A DNA stretch of 64,000 nucleotides from Pseudomonas sp. MAG733B (GTDB taxonomy: Bacteria > Pseudomonadota > Gammaproteobacteria > Pseudomonadales > Pseudomonadaceae): positions 2,604,001 to 2,668,000 of the forward strand of contig NZ_CP145732.1 in assembly GCF_036884845.1 (NCBI RefSeq), read 5' to 3'. The notes under the pieces were generated by a model that was not told the origin of the DNA, ran no database searches, and saw only the letters and a program-made list of their open reading frames with translations. Within the stretch, counting starts at the first letter, position 1; each line of letters begins with the position of its first letter. The translations under genes were made by a program, and so were the position numbers. This document shows positions 15,925 through 24,778 of the stretch, one piece after another.

Positions 15925-16201
15925 CTGTCCTACTGTCCGGCCTTGTCCGACTGCCATTTAGAGCAGTCGGACAAGTGCAGGCCGCGCCGTTGCTGGGCTG
16001 TCCTACTGTCCAACCTTTGCCCGCCCCATGCACACGTGAGCATAGCGGGCACGTAGTCGCGCCGATGGCGCGCACGCGTGCTTTTAGTTTTCTCTCTATA
16101 CACAAGAGAAAGTTAAATAAGGTAGGACAGTAGGGCAGCGCCCCGAATTTAGGCGCCTGTAGCTGTCCTACTTCGACTCTGCATGGTGGGAAAGGTAGGA
16201 C
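15925..16201. repeat. CTGTCCTACTGTCC repeat cluster
   Basis: CTGTCCTACTGTCC occurs at 15925-15938 and 15998-16011. An inverted copy with one mismatch lies at 16125-16138, a partial CTGTCCTACT at 16163-16172 and an inverted GTCCTAC at 16195-16201. The two perfect copies are 73 bp apart (about seven helical turns). Confidence 0.8.
15942..15975. repeat. 13-bp perfect inverted repeat inside the repeat cluster
   Basis: CTTGTCCGACTGC (15942-15954), 8-base loop, GCAGTCGGACAAG (15963-15975). The arm itself contains a TGTCCGACTG variant of the neighbouring repeat, so the hairpin may be built from the same binding motif. Confidence 0.8.
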
Positions 16202-16381
16202 GGGGCACCAGAAGCAATAGCCGATTGAATGCGTTGTACCTCTGTTGTACCTGCGTCACACCCACGTTGCACCCGTATTGCTCCATGGCATTAAAACTCA
16301 CTTGCTGCCACCGGAATCCACCTGTAAAAAGTACCCATCTTCGATAGGTGCGACCGCAGAGAGCGGCAGGTACCACACACC

Positions 16382-16407
16382 AAACCCGGCCATTGCGCCG
16401 GGTTTTT
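16382..16407 (+). terminator. Intrinsic terminator in the late leader
   Basis: AAACCCGGC (16382-16390), loop CATTGC, GCCGGGTTT (16397-16405) plus TT. It stands 20 bases before the holin start, where a Q-type antiterminator would have to act. Confidence 0.75.
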
Positions 16408-16426
16408 GCATTTATGGAGTAGGGCG

Positions 16427-16771
16427 ATGACGAACGAGCAACAAGCACTGGCAGAGATGCCGATCTGGTTAGTGATCGTCCTGGCTCTGGTCGGCGGTGT
16501 GTCCGGTGAGATGTGGCGAGCCGACAAGGACGGGGCGCGGGGCTGGGCATTGTTGCGGCGCCTGGCACTGCGATCTGGTGCCTGCATTGTCTGCGGCGTG
16601 TCGGCGATGATGCTGATGATCGCCGCCGGCATGTCGATCTGGACGGCGGGCGCGTTGGGTTGCCTGACGGCGATGGCCGGCGCCGATGTTGCCATCGGCC
16701 TTTACGAACGTTGGGCCGCCAAGCGGCTGGGCGTCTGCGAAGTACCACCTGCCAGCGGCGAGCAGGGGTGA
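16427..16771 (+). CDS. Phage holin, LydA/superfamily III-like
   Basis: This 114-aa membrane protein has hydrophobic helices at about residues 12-28, 48-66 and 68-88 (MPIWLVIVLALVGGVSG, ACIVCGVSAMMLMIAAGM, TAGALGCLTAMAGADVAIGL), matching the three-helix LydA-type phage holin group. It would make the inner-membrane lesions that release endolysin. ATG 16427 has GGAG upstream. It is the first late gene, 20 kb away from the endolysin and spanins. Confidence 0.75.
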   Translation: MTNEQQALAEMPIWLVIVLALVGGVSGEMWRADKDGARGWALLRRLALRSGACIVCGVSAMMLMIAAGMSIWTAGALGCLTAMAGADVAIGLYERWAAKRLGVCEVPPASGEQG

Positions 16772-16939
16772 CGAATCGCGCCGGGGGCGCCGAAAACTGC
16801 CGGGGACCCTGGGGTTATCCAAGGGGTACGGGGTCGGAAACCCGCGGGAAGTTGTTAGCGGCAGGGTCACCAGCTTATTGAAATTCAATCCATTGAAATT
16901 GAAAGGTTTCCATTGAAAAGCCGTTGAAAAGGAGGGCTT
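16772..16939. other. Possible cos region between holin and terminase
   Basis: No gene. GC-rich palindromic stretches (cgccgggggcgcc-like at 16779-16792, CCCGCGGG at 16840-16847) are followed by five TTGAAA hexamers at 16878, 16893, 16899, 16913 and 16924. Phages with lambda-type terminase have cos and terminase-binding repeats just before the small subunit, so this is the expected cos position. The cut site cannot be defined from sequence alone. Confidence 0.4.
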
Positions 16940-17542
16940 ATGACAGAACCAATGTACCTGTCTAAAAGCGCCTTCGCGGCTCGAATCGGCAGGGCGCCCA
17001 GTTACATCACCTGGTTGAAAAACAACAACCGATTGGTGCTCACCGCTGACGGTAAACAGGTCGATGTCACGGCCAGCGAAGCATTGATTCGCGACACCGC
17101 TGACCCGAGCAAGGCCGCTGTCGCCGATCGCCATCACCAAGACCGGCTTCAGCGTGACGTTTACAGCCAGCTCGCCAGCCACGTCGAGCCGACTTCAACG
17201 GCTGCGCCGCCGCCCGCAATTATGCCTGCGGGGCAGTTGCCCGATTTTCAGAAGGCCCGGGCCCTGCGCGAACACAACCTGGCCCAGCTTGCCGAGATCG
17301 AGTTGCACAAAGCAAAGGGCTCGCTGGTCGCCCTGGCAACAGTCAAAACCGGTGCCTACAACGCCGGCCGCATGCTGCGCGACCAACTGCTTGGCATGCC
17401 TCCCCAGCTCGCTCCCGAGCTGGCGTCTATGACCGACCCTTGGGAAATCGAAAAGCATCTGACGGCGGCGATTCGTCGCTCCCTGGAAGACGCTGAACGC
17501 ATGTCGTCGGCGGACCTTGAACACGCACTGACCACGAGTTAA
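16940..17542 (+). CDS. Terminase small subunit (Nu1-like)
   Basis: This 200-aa protein starts with a winged-helix-like DNA-binding segment (YLSKSAFAARIGRAPSYITW...NNRLVLTADGKQVDV), then a Pro/Ala-rich linker and helices (FQKARALREHNLAQLAEIEL). It precedes a gpA-type large subunit, as Nu1 does in lambda, and should recognise cos. GGAGGG lies before ATG 16940. Confidence 0.8.
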   Translation: MTEPMYLSKSAFAARIGRAPSYITWLKNNNRLVLTADGKQVDVTASEALIRDTADPSKAAVADRHHQDRLQRDVYSQLASHVEPTSTAAPPPAIMPAGQLPDFQKARALREHNLAQLAEIELHKAKGSLVALATVKTGAYNAGRMLRDQLLGMPPQLAPELASMTDPWEIEKHLTAAIRRSLEDAERMSSADLEHALTTS

Positions 17543-17546
17543 GCCT

Positions 17547-19559
17547 ATGTCCACGGAATTTCCTGACGGTGCAGAGGTGTATCGCGAGGAGTATTTCCGT
17601 GGGCTACGGCCCGACCCGGATGTCTGGATCGATCAGTGGGCCGACGAGTACATGCGGATCCCGCGTGACACCGGCGCCGCTGAGCCCGGCAAGTACCGCA
17701 CCTCGCGCACGCCGTATGCCCGCGAGCCCATGCGTTGCCTGTCGCCGGCGCACCCTTGCAAACGCGTGGTCACCATGGTGGCCTCGCAGCTGATGAAAAC
17801 GCAGATTGCCTTGAACTGGATTGGCGGCCTGATCCACATGGCGCCGTCCAACATCCTGACATTGTTGCCCAGTCTTGGCCTGGCCAAGCGGGTCTCGTCG
17901 CGGATCAGCAAGACGATCAAGGCCACGCCTGTACTGCGTGAGCGAGTAGCGTCCAGCCGATCCCGGGATTCGCGCAACACCATGGACACCAAGGAATTCG
18001 AAGGCGGTTCGCTGTACGTCACGACTGCCGGCTCGGCGGCCAACCTGGCCGAGCTCTCGGCGCGCTACGTGTATGGCGATGAGATCGATCGCTGGGAAGT
18101 GGACATCGGTGAAGAGGGTGACCCGATTGAACTGGCCGAAACCCGAGGCAGTACTTTTGGGCGCAACGCGAAGTTCTACTTTTCCAGCTCGCCGACCATC
18201 AAGGGCGCCTCACGGATCAACGATCTGTTCGACGGCAGCGACCAGCGTTACTACTACGTGCCGTGCCCGAGCTGTGGTCACATGCAGACCCTTGAATGGG
18301 AGCGCCTGCATTACTCGAAAGATTACAGCGTGGTGCATTACCAGTGCGCCGGCCCCGACTGCGACGTTCTGATAGAGGAATATCACAAGGGTGAAATGCT
18401 CGCACAGGGTGAATGGCGTGCCCATGCGGAAGGCGACGGTGAGACGATTGGCTTTCACCTCAACGCGCTCTATTCGCCGCTCGGCTGGATGGACTGGAAG
18501 TCGCTGGCCAAGCAATTCGAGAAGGCGAAAAAAGCGCAGGCGAAGGGCGATCTTGAACCGATGCAGGTGTTCTACAACACCCGTCTGGCCAAGGTTTGGG
18601 ACGCAGCTCAAGAGCAAACCAAAGCCGATGTGCTGAGGCAGCGGGCGCGACTGGAAGACTTCACCCTCGGTTCGCTGCCAGCGGCCGTGTTGATGATCAC
18701 AGGCTCCGTCGACGTCCAGGCCAACCGCCTGGAATTCATGGCGGTGGGTTGGGGCGTCGGCATGGAACGTTGGGTCGTCGACTATCAGATCGTTTCGGGC
18801 GATCCCGCTGACGAGCGCACCTGGGCGGCACTGGACGAATTGCTCAAAGCCAAATATCGCCATCCGTGTGGCGTGGGCTTGGGGATTCTCGCCGTCGCGG
18901 TCGACTCCGGTGGCCACCACACCGACGAGGTTTACCAGTTCTGCCGCGTGCGGCGCTGGCGCAATGTGTTCGCCATCAAGGGCGCGAGCAAACCGGGCAA
19001 GCCGGTGATCGCTCAGCGTCCTTCCATGGTCGACGTAACCTGGAAAGGCCAGACCGAACGCAATGGCGCCGAGCTTTGGTTCGTCGGTACCGACACGGCC
19101 AAGGACTGGATTTACAACCGCTATCCGTTCGACACAGGGCCAGGTGCACTGCACTTTGCCAATGACCTGCCCGACGATTTCTTCGACCAGTGCGTCGCGG
19201 AACGCAAGGTTGCGCGCTACATCCGTGGTCACAAGCGTATCGAATGGGTCAAGGGAAAAGCCGAACGAAACGAAGCCTTGGACCTGATGGTGTACTGCCT
19301 GGCCATGGCGCATTACCTCGGGCTCAACCGTTACAAGGAACACGACTGGGAGCGGGTGCGGCAGTCCTTGGCGCAGTCGGGTCTGTTCGACGACGCCTTG
19401 GGCATCAAACCGGTTCAAGGTGAACGCGTCACCGCTGTGAAAACACCAGCTGCTGCTCAACCGGCACCGCAATCCACTGTTGCGGTCGTGCAACCGCGAC
19501 CGGCAGCACCACCCCCTCAACGCCGCAGCTCCACCAGCGGTTACCTGAAGAGACGCTGA
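17547..19559 (+). CDS. Terminase large subunit (lambda gpA family)
   Basis: This 670-aa packaging motor belongs to the gpA-type terminases: WADEYMRIP near the start, the ATPase region TMVASQLMKTQIALNWIG and the aspartate-rich VYGDEIDRWE (Walker B-like), followed by a nuclease domain and the two-cysteine pair CPSCGHMQTLEW/CAGPDC. It translocates DNA into proheads and cuts cos. The C-terminal tail is Pro/Ala-rich. It follows the small subunit by 4 bases. Confidence 0.93.
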   Translation: MSTEFPDGAEVYREEYFRGLRPDPDVWIDQWADEYMRIPRDTGAAEPGKYRTSRTPYAREPMRCLSPAHPCKRVVTMVASQLMKTQIALNWIGGLIHMAPSNILTLLPSLGLAKRVSSRISKTIKATPVLRERVASSRSRDSRNTMDTKEFEGGSLYVTTAGSAANLAELSARYVYGDEIDRWEVDIGEEGDPIELAETRGSTFGRNAKFYFSSSPTIKGASRINDLFDGSDQRYYYVPCPSCGHMQTLEWERLHYSKDYSVVHYQCAGPDCDVLIEEYHKGEMLAQGEWRAHAEGDGETIGFHLNALYSPLGWMDWKSLAKQFEKAKKAQAKGDLEPMQVFYNTRLAKVWDAAQEQTKADVLRQRARLEDFTLGSLPAAVLMITGSVDVQANRLEFMAVGWGVGMERWVVDYQIVSGDPADERTWAALDELLKAKYRHPCGVGLGILAVAVDSGGHHTDEVYQFCRVRRWRNVFAIKGASKPGKPVIAQRPSMVDVTWKGQTERNGAELWFVGTDTAKDWIYNRYPFDTGPGALHFANDLPDDFFDQCVAERKVARYIRGHKRIEWVKGKAERNEALDLMVYCLAMAHYLGLNRYKEHDWERVRQSLAQSGLFDDALGIKPVQGERVTAVKTPAAAQPAPQSTVAVVQPRPAAPPPQRRSSTSGYLKRR

Positions 19560-19560
19560 T

Positions 19561-19767
19561 ATGTCCTTTACCCAAAAGCACCTCGACGCGGTTGAGGCGG
19601 CCATCGCTCGCGGTGAAAAAGTCGTTCGTTACACCGACCGCACCGTGGAATACCGAACCGTCGACGAACTGCTCAAGGCACGCGAGGAAATTCGCGCCTC
19701 GTTGATCAGTGCAGCCGGGCCACGCTCTCGGGTGGTTCGGTTGTACCACGGAGGCAAAGGACTCTAA
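19561..19767 (+). CDS. Head-tail joining protein gpW-like
   Basis: This 68-aa protein matches the small gpW family: HLDAVEAAIARGEKVVRYTD, TVEYRTVDELLKAREEI. In lambda, gpW completes the head before FII and the tail attach. Its stop overlaps the portal start by one base (19767). Confidence 0.8.
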   Translation: MSFTQKHLDAVEAAIARGEKVVRYTDRTVEYRTVDELLKAREEIRASLISAAGPRSRVVRLYHGGKGL

Positions 19768-21245
19768 TGGCCCGCTATCCGACGCTCACCCGTAACGGAT
19801 TCGTGTTGCCGTCGAACATCAAAGCCAGTTACGAAGGCGCCGGGGAGGGCCGACGTTCCACTGGCTGGGATGCTCCCGACAACGGAATCAACAGCATCAA
19901 CACCCCGGCGTTGCGCAACCTGCGATCGCGTTCACGGGCAGCGGTTCGCAACGACCCCTATGCCTACAACGTAATCGACAAACGCGTCAGTAACCTGATC
20001 GGCACTGGTATCACGCCAAGGCCAAAAACCGACGACGAAGCCCTGCGCAAATTGCTGCAGGAACTCTGGGACGATTGGGTCGACGAGTCGGACGCCGATG
20101 AGCGCACCGACTTCAACGGCCAGCAGGCGTTGGTCGCGCGCACAGTGGAAACCTCGGGCGAATGTTTTATTCGGCTGCGCCCGCGTGGCCTGGACGAAGG
20201 TCTCGCGGTGCCGTTGCAGTTGCAGATCCTGGCCCCCGAGTTTGTCCCACACGACAAGTTCGAAACCACTCGCGACGGCAACTTCATCCGCGCCGGGATC
20301 GAATTCACCCCGGGTGGCAAGCGCGTGGCGTACTGGATGTACCTCTCGCACCCGCGTGATGCTTCTTCGCTGAATGCCGGTTACAACCAACTGGTGCGCG
20401 TGCCGGCCGCGCAGGTGCTGCATATTTTCGAACCGGTCGAGCCAGGTCAGTTGCGTGGCGTGCCGCGTTTGTCGCCGGTGTTGAAGCGCCTGCGCAGCCT
20501 CGACAACTACGACGATGCAGTGTTGTTTCGCCAGGAAGTCGCCAACCTGTTCGCCGGGTTTATCAGTCGACCGGCACCGGATTCCGGCCCCACGCCGAGG
20601 GATCCTGTCACCGGCCAACCGTTGAGCCTGGATCGCGACGGCTTCACGCCGATGGTGGCGCTGGAGCCCGGCACTATGCAGGAGCTCGGGCCGGGTGAAG
20701 AGGTAGAGTTCTCCAAACCGCCGGATGCGGGTAACAACTACCCCGACTTCATGCGACAGCAACTGATGGCAGCTGCTGCCGGTACCGGCACACCGTACGA
20801 GATCCTTACCGGCGACATGCGCGAGGTCAACGACCGGGCGCTGCGGGTGGTGCTCAACGAGTTCCGGCGTCGGTTGGAGCAACTGCAATTCGGCGTCTAC
20901 GTGCATCAGCTTTGCCGACCGGTCCGTGCGGCCTGGATGGACATGGCAGTGTTATCGGGTGTTCTGGTGTTAGAGGACTACGCGCAACGGCGCCGTGAAT
21001 ACCTGCGCACACGTTGGGTCCCGCAAGGCTGGGCCTACATCCAGCCGGTACAGGACGTCCAGGCCCGGCGGATGGAAGTACAAGCCGGTTTCGCCTCGCG
21101 CAGTGAGATGGTCCTGCGCACCGGCTACGACGCGGAAACGGTCGACGCGGAAAACGCCGCCGATCTGGTCCGGGCCACCACCCTCGGCCTCAATTACACC
21201 ACCCTCGACGCTTTCGTCCCGATCGACGACAAGGAGCAACCATGA
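19767..21245 (+). CDS. Phage portal protein (lambda gpB family)
   Basis: This 492-aa protein is a lambda-type portal: LRSRSRAAVRNDPYAYNVID near the N-terminus, GTGITPRP, QLQILAPEFVPHDK and GTPYEILTGDMREVNDRALR are family hallmarks. It forms the dodecameric DNA entry ring at one head vertex. The stop overlaps the protease start (ATGA at 21242-21245). Confidence 0.93.
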   Translation: MARYPTLTRNGFVLPSNIKASYEGAGEGRRSTGWDAPDNGINSINTPALRNLRSRSRAAVRNDPYAYNVIDKRVSNLIGTGITPRPKTDDEALRKLLQELWDDWVDESDADERTDFNGQQALVARTVETSGECFIRLRPRGLDEGLAVPLQLQILAPEFVPHDKFETTRDGNFIRAGIEFTPGGKRVAYWMYLSHPRDASSLNAGYNQLVRVPAAQVLHIFEPVEPGQLRGVPRLSPVLKRLRSLDNYDDAVLFRQEVANLFAGFISRPAPDSGPTPRDPVTGQPLSLDRDGFTPMVALEPGTMQELGPGEEVEFSKPPDAGNNYPDFMRQQLMAAAAGTGTPYEILTGDMREVNDRALRVVLNEFRRRLEQLQFGVYVHQLCRPVRAAWMDMAVLSGVLVLEDYAQRRREYLRTRWVPQGWAYIQPVQDVQARRMEVQAGFASRSEMVLRTGYDAETVDAENAADLVRATTLGLNYTTLDAFVPIDDKEQP

Positions 21246-22396
21246 GCAAGAAAACGCGACCGCGCGTTTACAACCGGGCGGGCAAGCGCGTGCCGGTGCA
21301 AGACAAAACCTGGTACGCGGTACACGCGAGCGGTGAAGCCGCCGAGCGGGTGATCGAAGTGTTCGTTTACGGCGAGATCGGTGGCTGGGGTATCACCGCC
21401 AATCAGTTTGTGCAGGATCTGCGCGCCATGGACGACGGCGTCTCGCCGGTGATTGCCGCCTTCAACAGCATCGGCGGCGACCTGTTCGACGGCCTGGCCA
21501 TGCACAACGCGTTGTCGCGTTTGGGCGAGCGTTGCACTGGCCGTGTGGATGCTTTGGCCGCCAGTGCTGCCAGCGTGGCGGTGTGTGGGGCTCACCGGGT
21601 GGTGATTGCCTCCAACGCCATGCTGATGATTCACAACCCCTGGACTTACGCGGCAGGGGATGCCGAAGACTTCCGCAAGGTGGCCGATGTCCTGGATCAA
21701 ACCATGGAGGCGATCATCGCGGCCTACAAGGCCAAGGCACCAGACATTGATGAGGTTGAGTTGCGGCGCCTGGTGGCCAATGAAACCTGGCTCACCGCCA
21801 ATGAGGCGGTGGCCTTGGGGCTGGCGGACGAAGTGGGTGAAGGCGTCACGGTTAAGGCCTGCGTCGGCCAAGGCGCCGTGTTGCAGCGTTATCAGCACGC
21901 ACCGGCCGAACTACTGGCCCAGCTCGACGAACCGCCAGAGCCTGATCCGGACTTGGAACCGGATGATCCGCCGCTGACGCCTCCCGTGGTCGACTCGACG
22001 AAGTTGGCCCTGATGATCACCCAGCGTTGTGCCGAATCGGGCATCAGCAATTTGGTTGAGCCACTGCTCAGCTCCACCAAACTCGAAAGCGAAGCCATCG
22101 TCCAGGCCGGTCTGACTCGGGCCAAAGCGGTGAACGATCTTTGCGTGGCTGCGCGGTTGCCCGAGTTCAGTGTCGAGTTCGTTGCCGCTGGCCTGGATGT
22201 CGCAGCGGTACGTGCGCGCCTGTTCGACAAGATCGTCGGCAGTGGCAAGGGTTTCGAAATCGACAACAGCTTGCCGCTGGACGATGACCCGGCACTGAAG
22301 GTACAGGCCAAAAAAATCGATCAACCTTCCATCTGGTCCGCACGCCAAGCTGCTCAGACCGGTAAATCCCAACCTGCTTCAGGAGTAAGACGATGA
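21242..22396 (+). CDS. ClpP-like head maturation protease/scaffold
   Basis: This 384-aa protein has an N-terminal ClpP-type serine protease (residues about 35-200): FNSIGGDLFDGLAMHNAL, the nucleophile-bearing ALAASAASVAVCGA and the histidine in AMLMIHNPWTYA. The C-terminal 130 residues are acidic/helical and may act as scaffold, as in lambda C/Nu3. It would process capsid components during prohead maturation. Overlaps with the portal and decoration genes are both ATGA. Confidence 0.88.
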   Translation: MSKKTRPRVYNRAGKRVPVQDKTWYAVHASGEAAERVIEVFVYGEIGGWGITANQFVQDLRAMDDGVSPVIAAFNSIGGDLFDGLAMHNALSRLGERCTGRVDALAASAASVAVCGAHRVVIASNAMLMIHNPWTYAAGDAEDFRKVADVLDQTMEAIIAAYKAKAPDIDEVELRRLVANETWLTANEAVALGLADEVGEGVTVKACVGQGAVLQRYQHAPAELLAQLDEPPEPDPDLEPDDPPLTPPVVDSTKLALMITQRCAESGISNLVEPLLSSTKLESEAIVQAGLTRAKAVNDLCVAARLPEFSVEFVAAGLDVAAVRARLFDKIVGSGKGFEIDNSLPLDDDPALKVQAKKIDQPSIWSARQAAQTGKSQPASGVRR

Positions 22397-22737
22397 CCAT
22401 CCAACGTGAGCCAATGCATGCGGGCGAATTTCTCCTGTCTGAAGCGGCCGGTACAATTTCCCGCGAAGCGATCAACGTCGCCGCAGGCCCTGCACTGGAG
22501 CCTGGGCAGATCCTCGGTCTGGTCAGCCTGACCGGCGAGTTCGCCCCGTACAGCCCGACGGCCGAAGACGGCAGCGAAAACGCGATCGCCATCCTTTACG
22601 GCCCGCTCGGCGAATCGGATGTGGTGCGTCGGGGTCGTGCCGTGGTGCGTCTGGCTGAAGTCAGCGAAGCCCACCTCACGGGCCTGGACCCTGCTGCCGA
22701 GAAGGCGCTCGCCACCCACTTCCTGATCGTCCGCTAA
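22393..22737 (+). CDS. Head decoration protein D-like
   Basis: This 114-aa protein fits the lambda gpD/decoration family: HAGEFLLSEAAGTISREAIN, LEPGQILGLVS, AIAILYGPL and a conserved C-terminal AVVRLAEVSEAHLTGLDPAA. It stabilises the expanded capsid. It lies between protease and capsid genes, as in lambda. Confidence 0.88.
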   Translation: MTIQREPMHAGEFLLSEAAGTISREAINVAAGPALEPGQILGLVSLTGEFAPYSPTAEDGSENAIAILYGPLGESDVVRRGRAVVRLAEVSEAHLTGLDPAAEKALATHFLIVR

Positions 22738-22757
22738 GACGATCCCTGTTTTTCCAG

Positions 22758-22778
22758 CCCGCCGAGTGCGGGTTTTTT
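22758..22778 (+). terminator. CNNGT-loop hairpin before the major capsid gene
   Basis: CCCGC-CGAGT-GCGGG (22758-22772) followed by six T, then TTTCTGGAGA as ribosome-binding sequence. One of four hairpins with the same loop pattern in the late operon. Confidence 0.7.
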
Positions 22779-22797
22779 ATTTTCTGGAGATTGCTTC

Positions 22798-23793
22798 ATG
22801 GCTGATATTGAAATCTTTAACGATGACGCGTTTTCGGTCTCTTCGCTGACCGCCGCCATCAACGAACAGGAATACCTGCCGGGCCGCATTAGCAGCCTGG
22901 GTCTGTTCCAGGAAGAAGGCATCACCACCCTGACCGTGCAAATCGAAAAGGATGGCGACATCCTGGCTTTGGTACCAGCCGGTGAGCGCGGTACGTCTGG
23001 CCTGGTGGTCAGTGGCACGAAACGCAACCTGATTCCATTCAATACCGTGCACCTGCCGCAACGCTTTGCGATCAAGGCCGATGAGATTCAGGGTATCCGC
23101 GCGTTCGGAACGCGCTCCGAGTTGCAGGCGGTCCAGGACGTGGTGAATAAGCGCCTGGCCAAAGCGCGTCGGCAGCTGGATGCCACTCACGAATTTCAGC
23201 GTATGGGCGCGTTGAACGGACAGATTCTCGATGCCGACGGGTCGACGGTGCTGTTGGACATCTACAAAACCTTCGGCGTGACCCGCAAGAAAATGTCCAT
23301 GGGGCTCGCCAATGCTGAGACCGAGCTGCGCGTCAAATGCGGTGAAGCGTTGGACCTGCAGGAAGATGCGCTGGGTAGCATCACCAGCAGTGGCTCGCGC
23401 GCCCTGTGTGGCAAAAACTTCTGGAACAAGCTGATCGTTCACAAGTCGGTGAAAGAGACCTTTCTCAACAGTCAGCAAGCCGCTGCGTTGCGCGGTGATG
23501 CCCGTGAAAGCTTCGAATTCGGTGGCATTGTCTGGGAGCGCTATCGCGGCAAAATCGCCGGCGTGACCTTCATCCATGACGACAAAGCGTTGCTGATTCC
23601 CGAAGGCGTACCGGACCTGTACATCTCGGTGTTTGCCCCGGCCGACTATATGGAAACGGTCAACACCGAGGGCGTGCCGTACTACAGCAAGATCGAGCCG
23701 ATGCCGTTCAATAAAGGCATGGCTGGTGAAGCGCAGTCCAACCCGTTGCACCTCTGCACCCGGCCTCTGGCGCAGATTCTGCTGGAGCTCTGA
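22798..23793 (+). CDS. Major capsid protein (lambda gpE family)
   Basis: This 331-aa protein is the gpE-type major capsid: ADIEIFNDDAFSVSSLTAAI at the start, LVPAGERGTSG, and VPDLYISVFAPADYMETVNT with PYYSKIEPMPFNKG near the end. It forms the icosahedral shell. It is preceded by a hairpin/T-run and a strong TCTGGAGA ribosome-binding site, suggesting independent dosage control of the most abundant protein. Confidence 0.93.
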   Translation: MADIEIFNDDAFSVSSLTAAINEQEYLPGRISSLGLFQEEGITTLTVQIEKDGDILALVPAGERGTSGLVVSGTKRNLIPFNTVHLPQRFAIKADEIQGIRAFGTRSELQAVQDVVNKRLAKARRQLDATHEFQRMGALNGQILDADGSTVLLDIYKTFGVTRKKMSMGLANAETELRVKCGEALDLQEDALGSITSSGSRALCGKNFWNKLIVHKSVKETFLNSQQAAALRGDARESFEFGGIVWERYRGKIAGVTFIHDDKALLIPEGVPDLYISVFAPADYMETVNTEGVPYYSKIEPMPFNKGMAGEAQSNPLHLCTRPLAQILLEL

Positions 23794-23795
23794 TC

Positions 23796-24116
23796 ATGGG
23801 CTTTCGCGATCTGATCGCCGACATCGACGCGGTGGTGTTCGAAACCCTGGGCGACGGCGCGCGGATTGAGGGTCGCGAGGAGCCCGTGCTCGGCATGTTC
23901 TCGGCGCCTTGGCTGCAGCCAAAGATCGGCAAACTCAACACCGGCCTGCGTGAGCCTCGGTTCGAGATTCGCGTCAGCGATTCACAGGGGCTGGAGCAGG
24001 GCATGCTGGTAAGCATCGATCTGCCCGAGCTGGACGGTGGCGGCAACTACGACTTGCTGCAGCTCGAACCGAGCGGTGACGGTCTGGTCGCTTTGATCTT
24101 GAGGATGCGCGCATGA
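23796..24116 (+). CDS. Head-tail joining protein FII-like
   Basis: This 106-aa protein resembles the lambda FII/phage attachment family in size, position and pattern (ALRDLIA-like N-terminus, EPRFEIRVSD, LVSIDLPELDGGGNYDLLQL). It would attach the neck to the tail. The stop overlaps the next start by ATGA. Confidence 0.7.
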   Translation: MGFRDLIADIDAVVFETLGDGARIEGREEPVLGMFSAPWLQPKIGKLNTGLREPRFEIRVSDSQGLEQGMLVSIDLPELDGGGNYDLLQLEPSGDGLVALILRMRA

Positions 24117-24778
24117 GTATCGGCAGCTTCTACAAACCCTCGGCCGACGGCGGGATGATCTCCATCCAGGCGTCGACCGCAGATCTGCAAGCCTTTGAAA
24201 ACTTCGCCAGCCTGGTACCCAAAGCCGCCGCTTCGGCCCAGCGCCGAGCGATCAACAAAACGTTGGGCTGGCTGCGCACCCATATTGCCCGGGCGGTCAG
24301 TCGCCAGGAGCGGATCGCCGTCGCGGCAGTCCGTCAGCGTCTGCGGGCATACCCGGTCTCCGGCGGCGCAACCAGCGGCAAATTGTGGTTCGGTCTCAAT
24401 GCCATCGAGTCCAGTCGCATTGGTCGTGCACGGCAGTCCGGCCGAGGTGTTTCGGTGGCGGGGCGGCGCTATCAGGGTGCCTTCCTCAAGCAGGTTTATG
24501 GCAACAAACCCGACATCTGGATTCGTACCGCGAGCAAGCATTTCAACGCCGACGATTACCCCGACAGCACCGTGTCAGGTGCTGCTGAAGCCAGCTCTGG
24601 CTGGGTGGCGGAAAACGGCAATCGCTTTCCGTTGGCAAAGGCCAAGGTGTCGCTGGAGCAAGCCCGGCCGCACTTTGACGAATGGATCAAAAAGGCCAAT
24701 TCGCGCTTGCTGGAAATTCTGAAGCAAGAATTCAACTTTGAGCTGCAGAAGTACCTGAAGGGGACGGCGAATGCCTGA
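24113..24778 (+). CDS. Minor tail protein Z-like (neck/tail completion)
   Basis: This 221-aa protein matches the prophage minor tail Z family: ALQRAINKTLGWLRT-like segment (AQRRAINKTLGWLRTHIARA), AVRQRLRAYPVSG and a long basic C-terminal helix. In lambda, Z is needed for proper DNA positioning in the tail. It overlaps neighbouring genes at both ends. Confidence 0.75.
   Translation: MSIGSFYKPSADGGMISIQASTADLQAFENFASLVPKAAASAQRRAINKTLGWLRTHIARAVSRQERIAVAAVRQRLRAYPVSGGATSGKLWFGLNAIESSRIGRARQSGRGVSVAGRRYQGAFLKQVYGNKPDIWIRTASKHFNADDYPDSTVSGAAEASSGWVAENGNRFPLAKAKVSLEQARPHFDEWIKKANSRLLEILKQEFNFELQKYLKGTANA

Larger units (their letters stand above)
15900..16426. other. 527-bp repeat-rich non-coding region before the late operon
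   Basis: No credible gene. The first 300 bases hold several copies of a CTGTCCTACTGTCC-type repeat and a 13-bp hairpin. The last part has an intrinsic terminator (16382-16407) and the holin ribosome-binding site. Plausible roles are replication origin, binding region for the Q-like protein or the primase, and late promoter with leader terminator. Confidence 0.6.

Noticed and set aside
15925..16201. A CRISPR array
   Set aside because: Repeats are few, partly inverted and unevenly spaced, and there are no cas genes.
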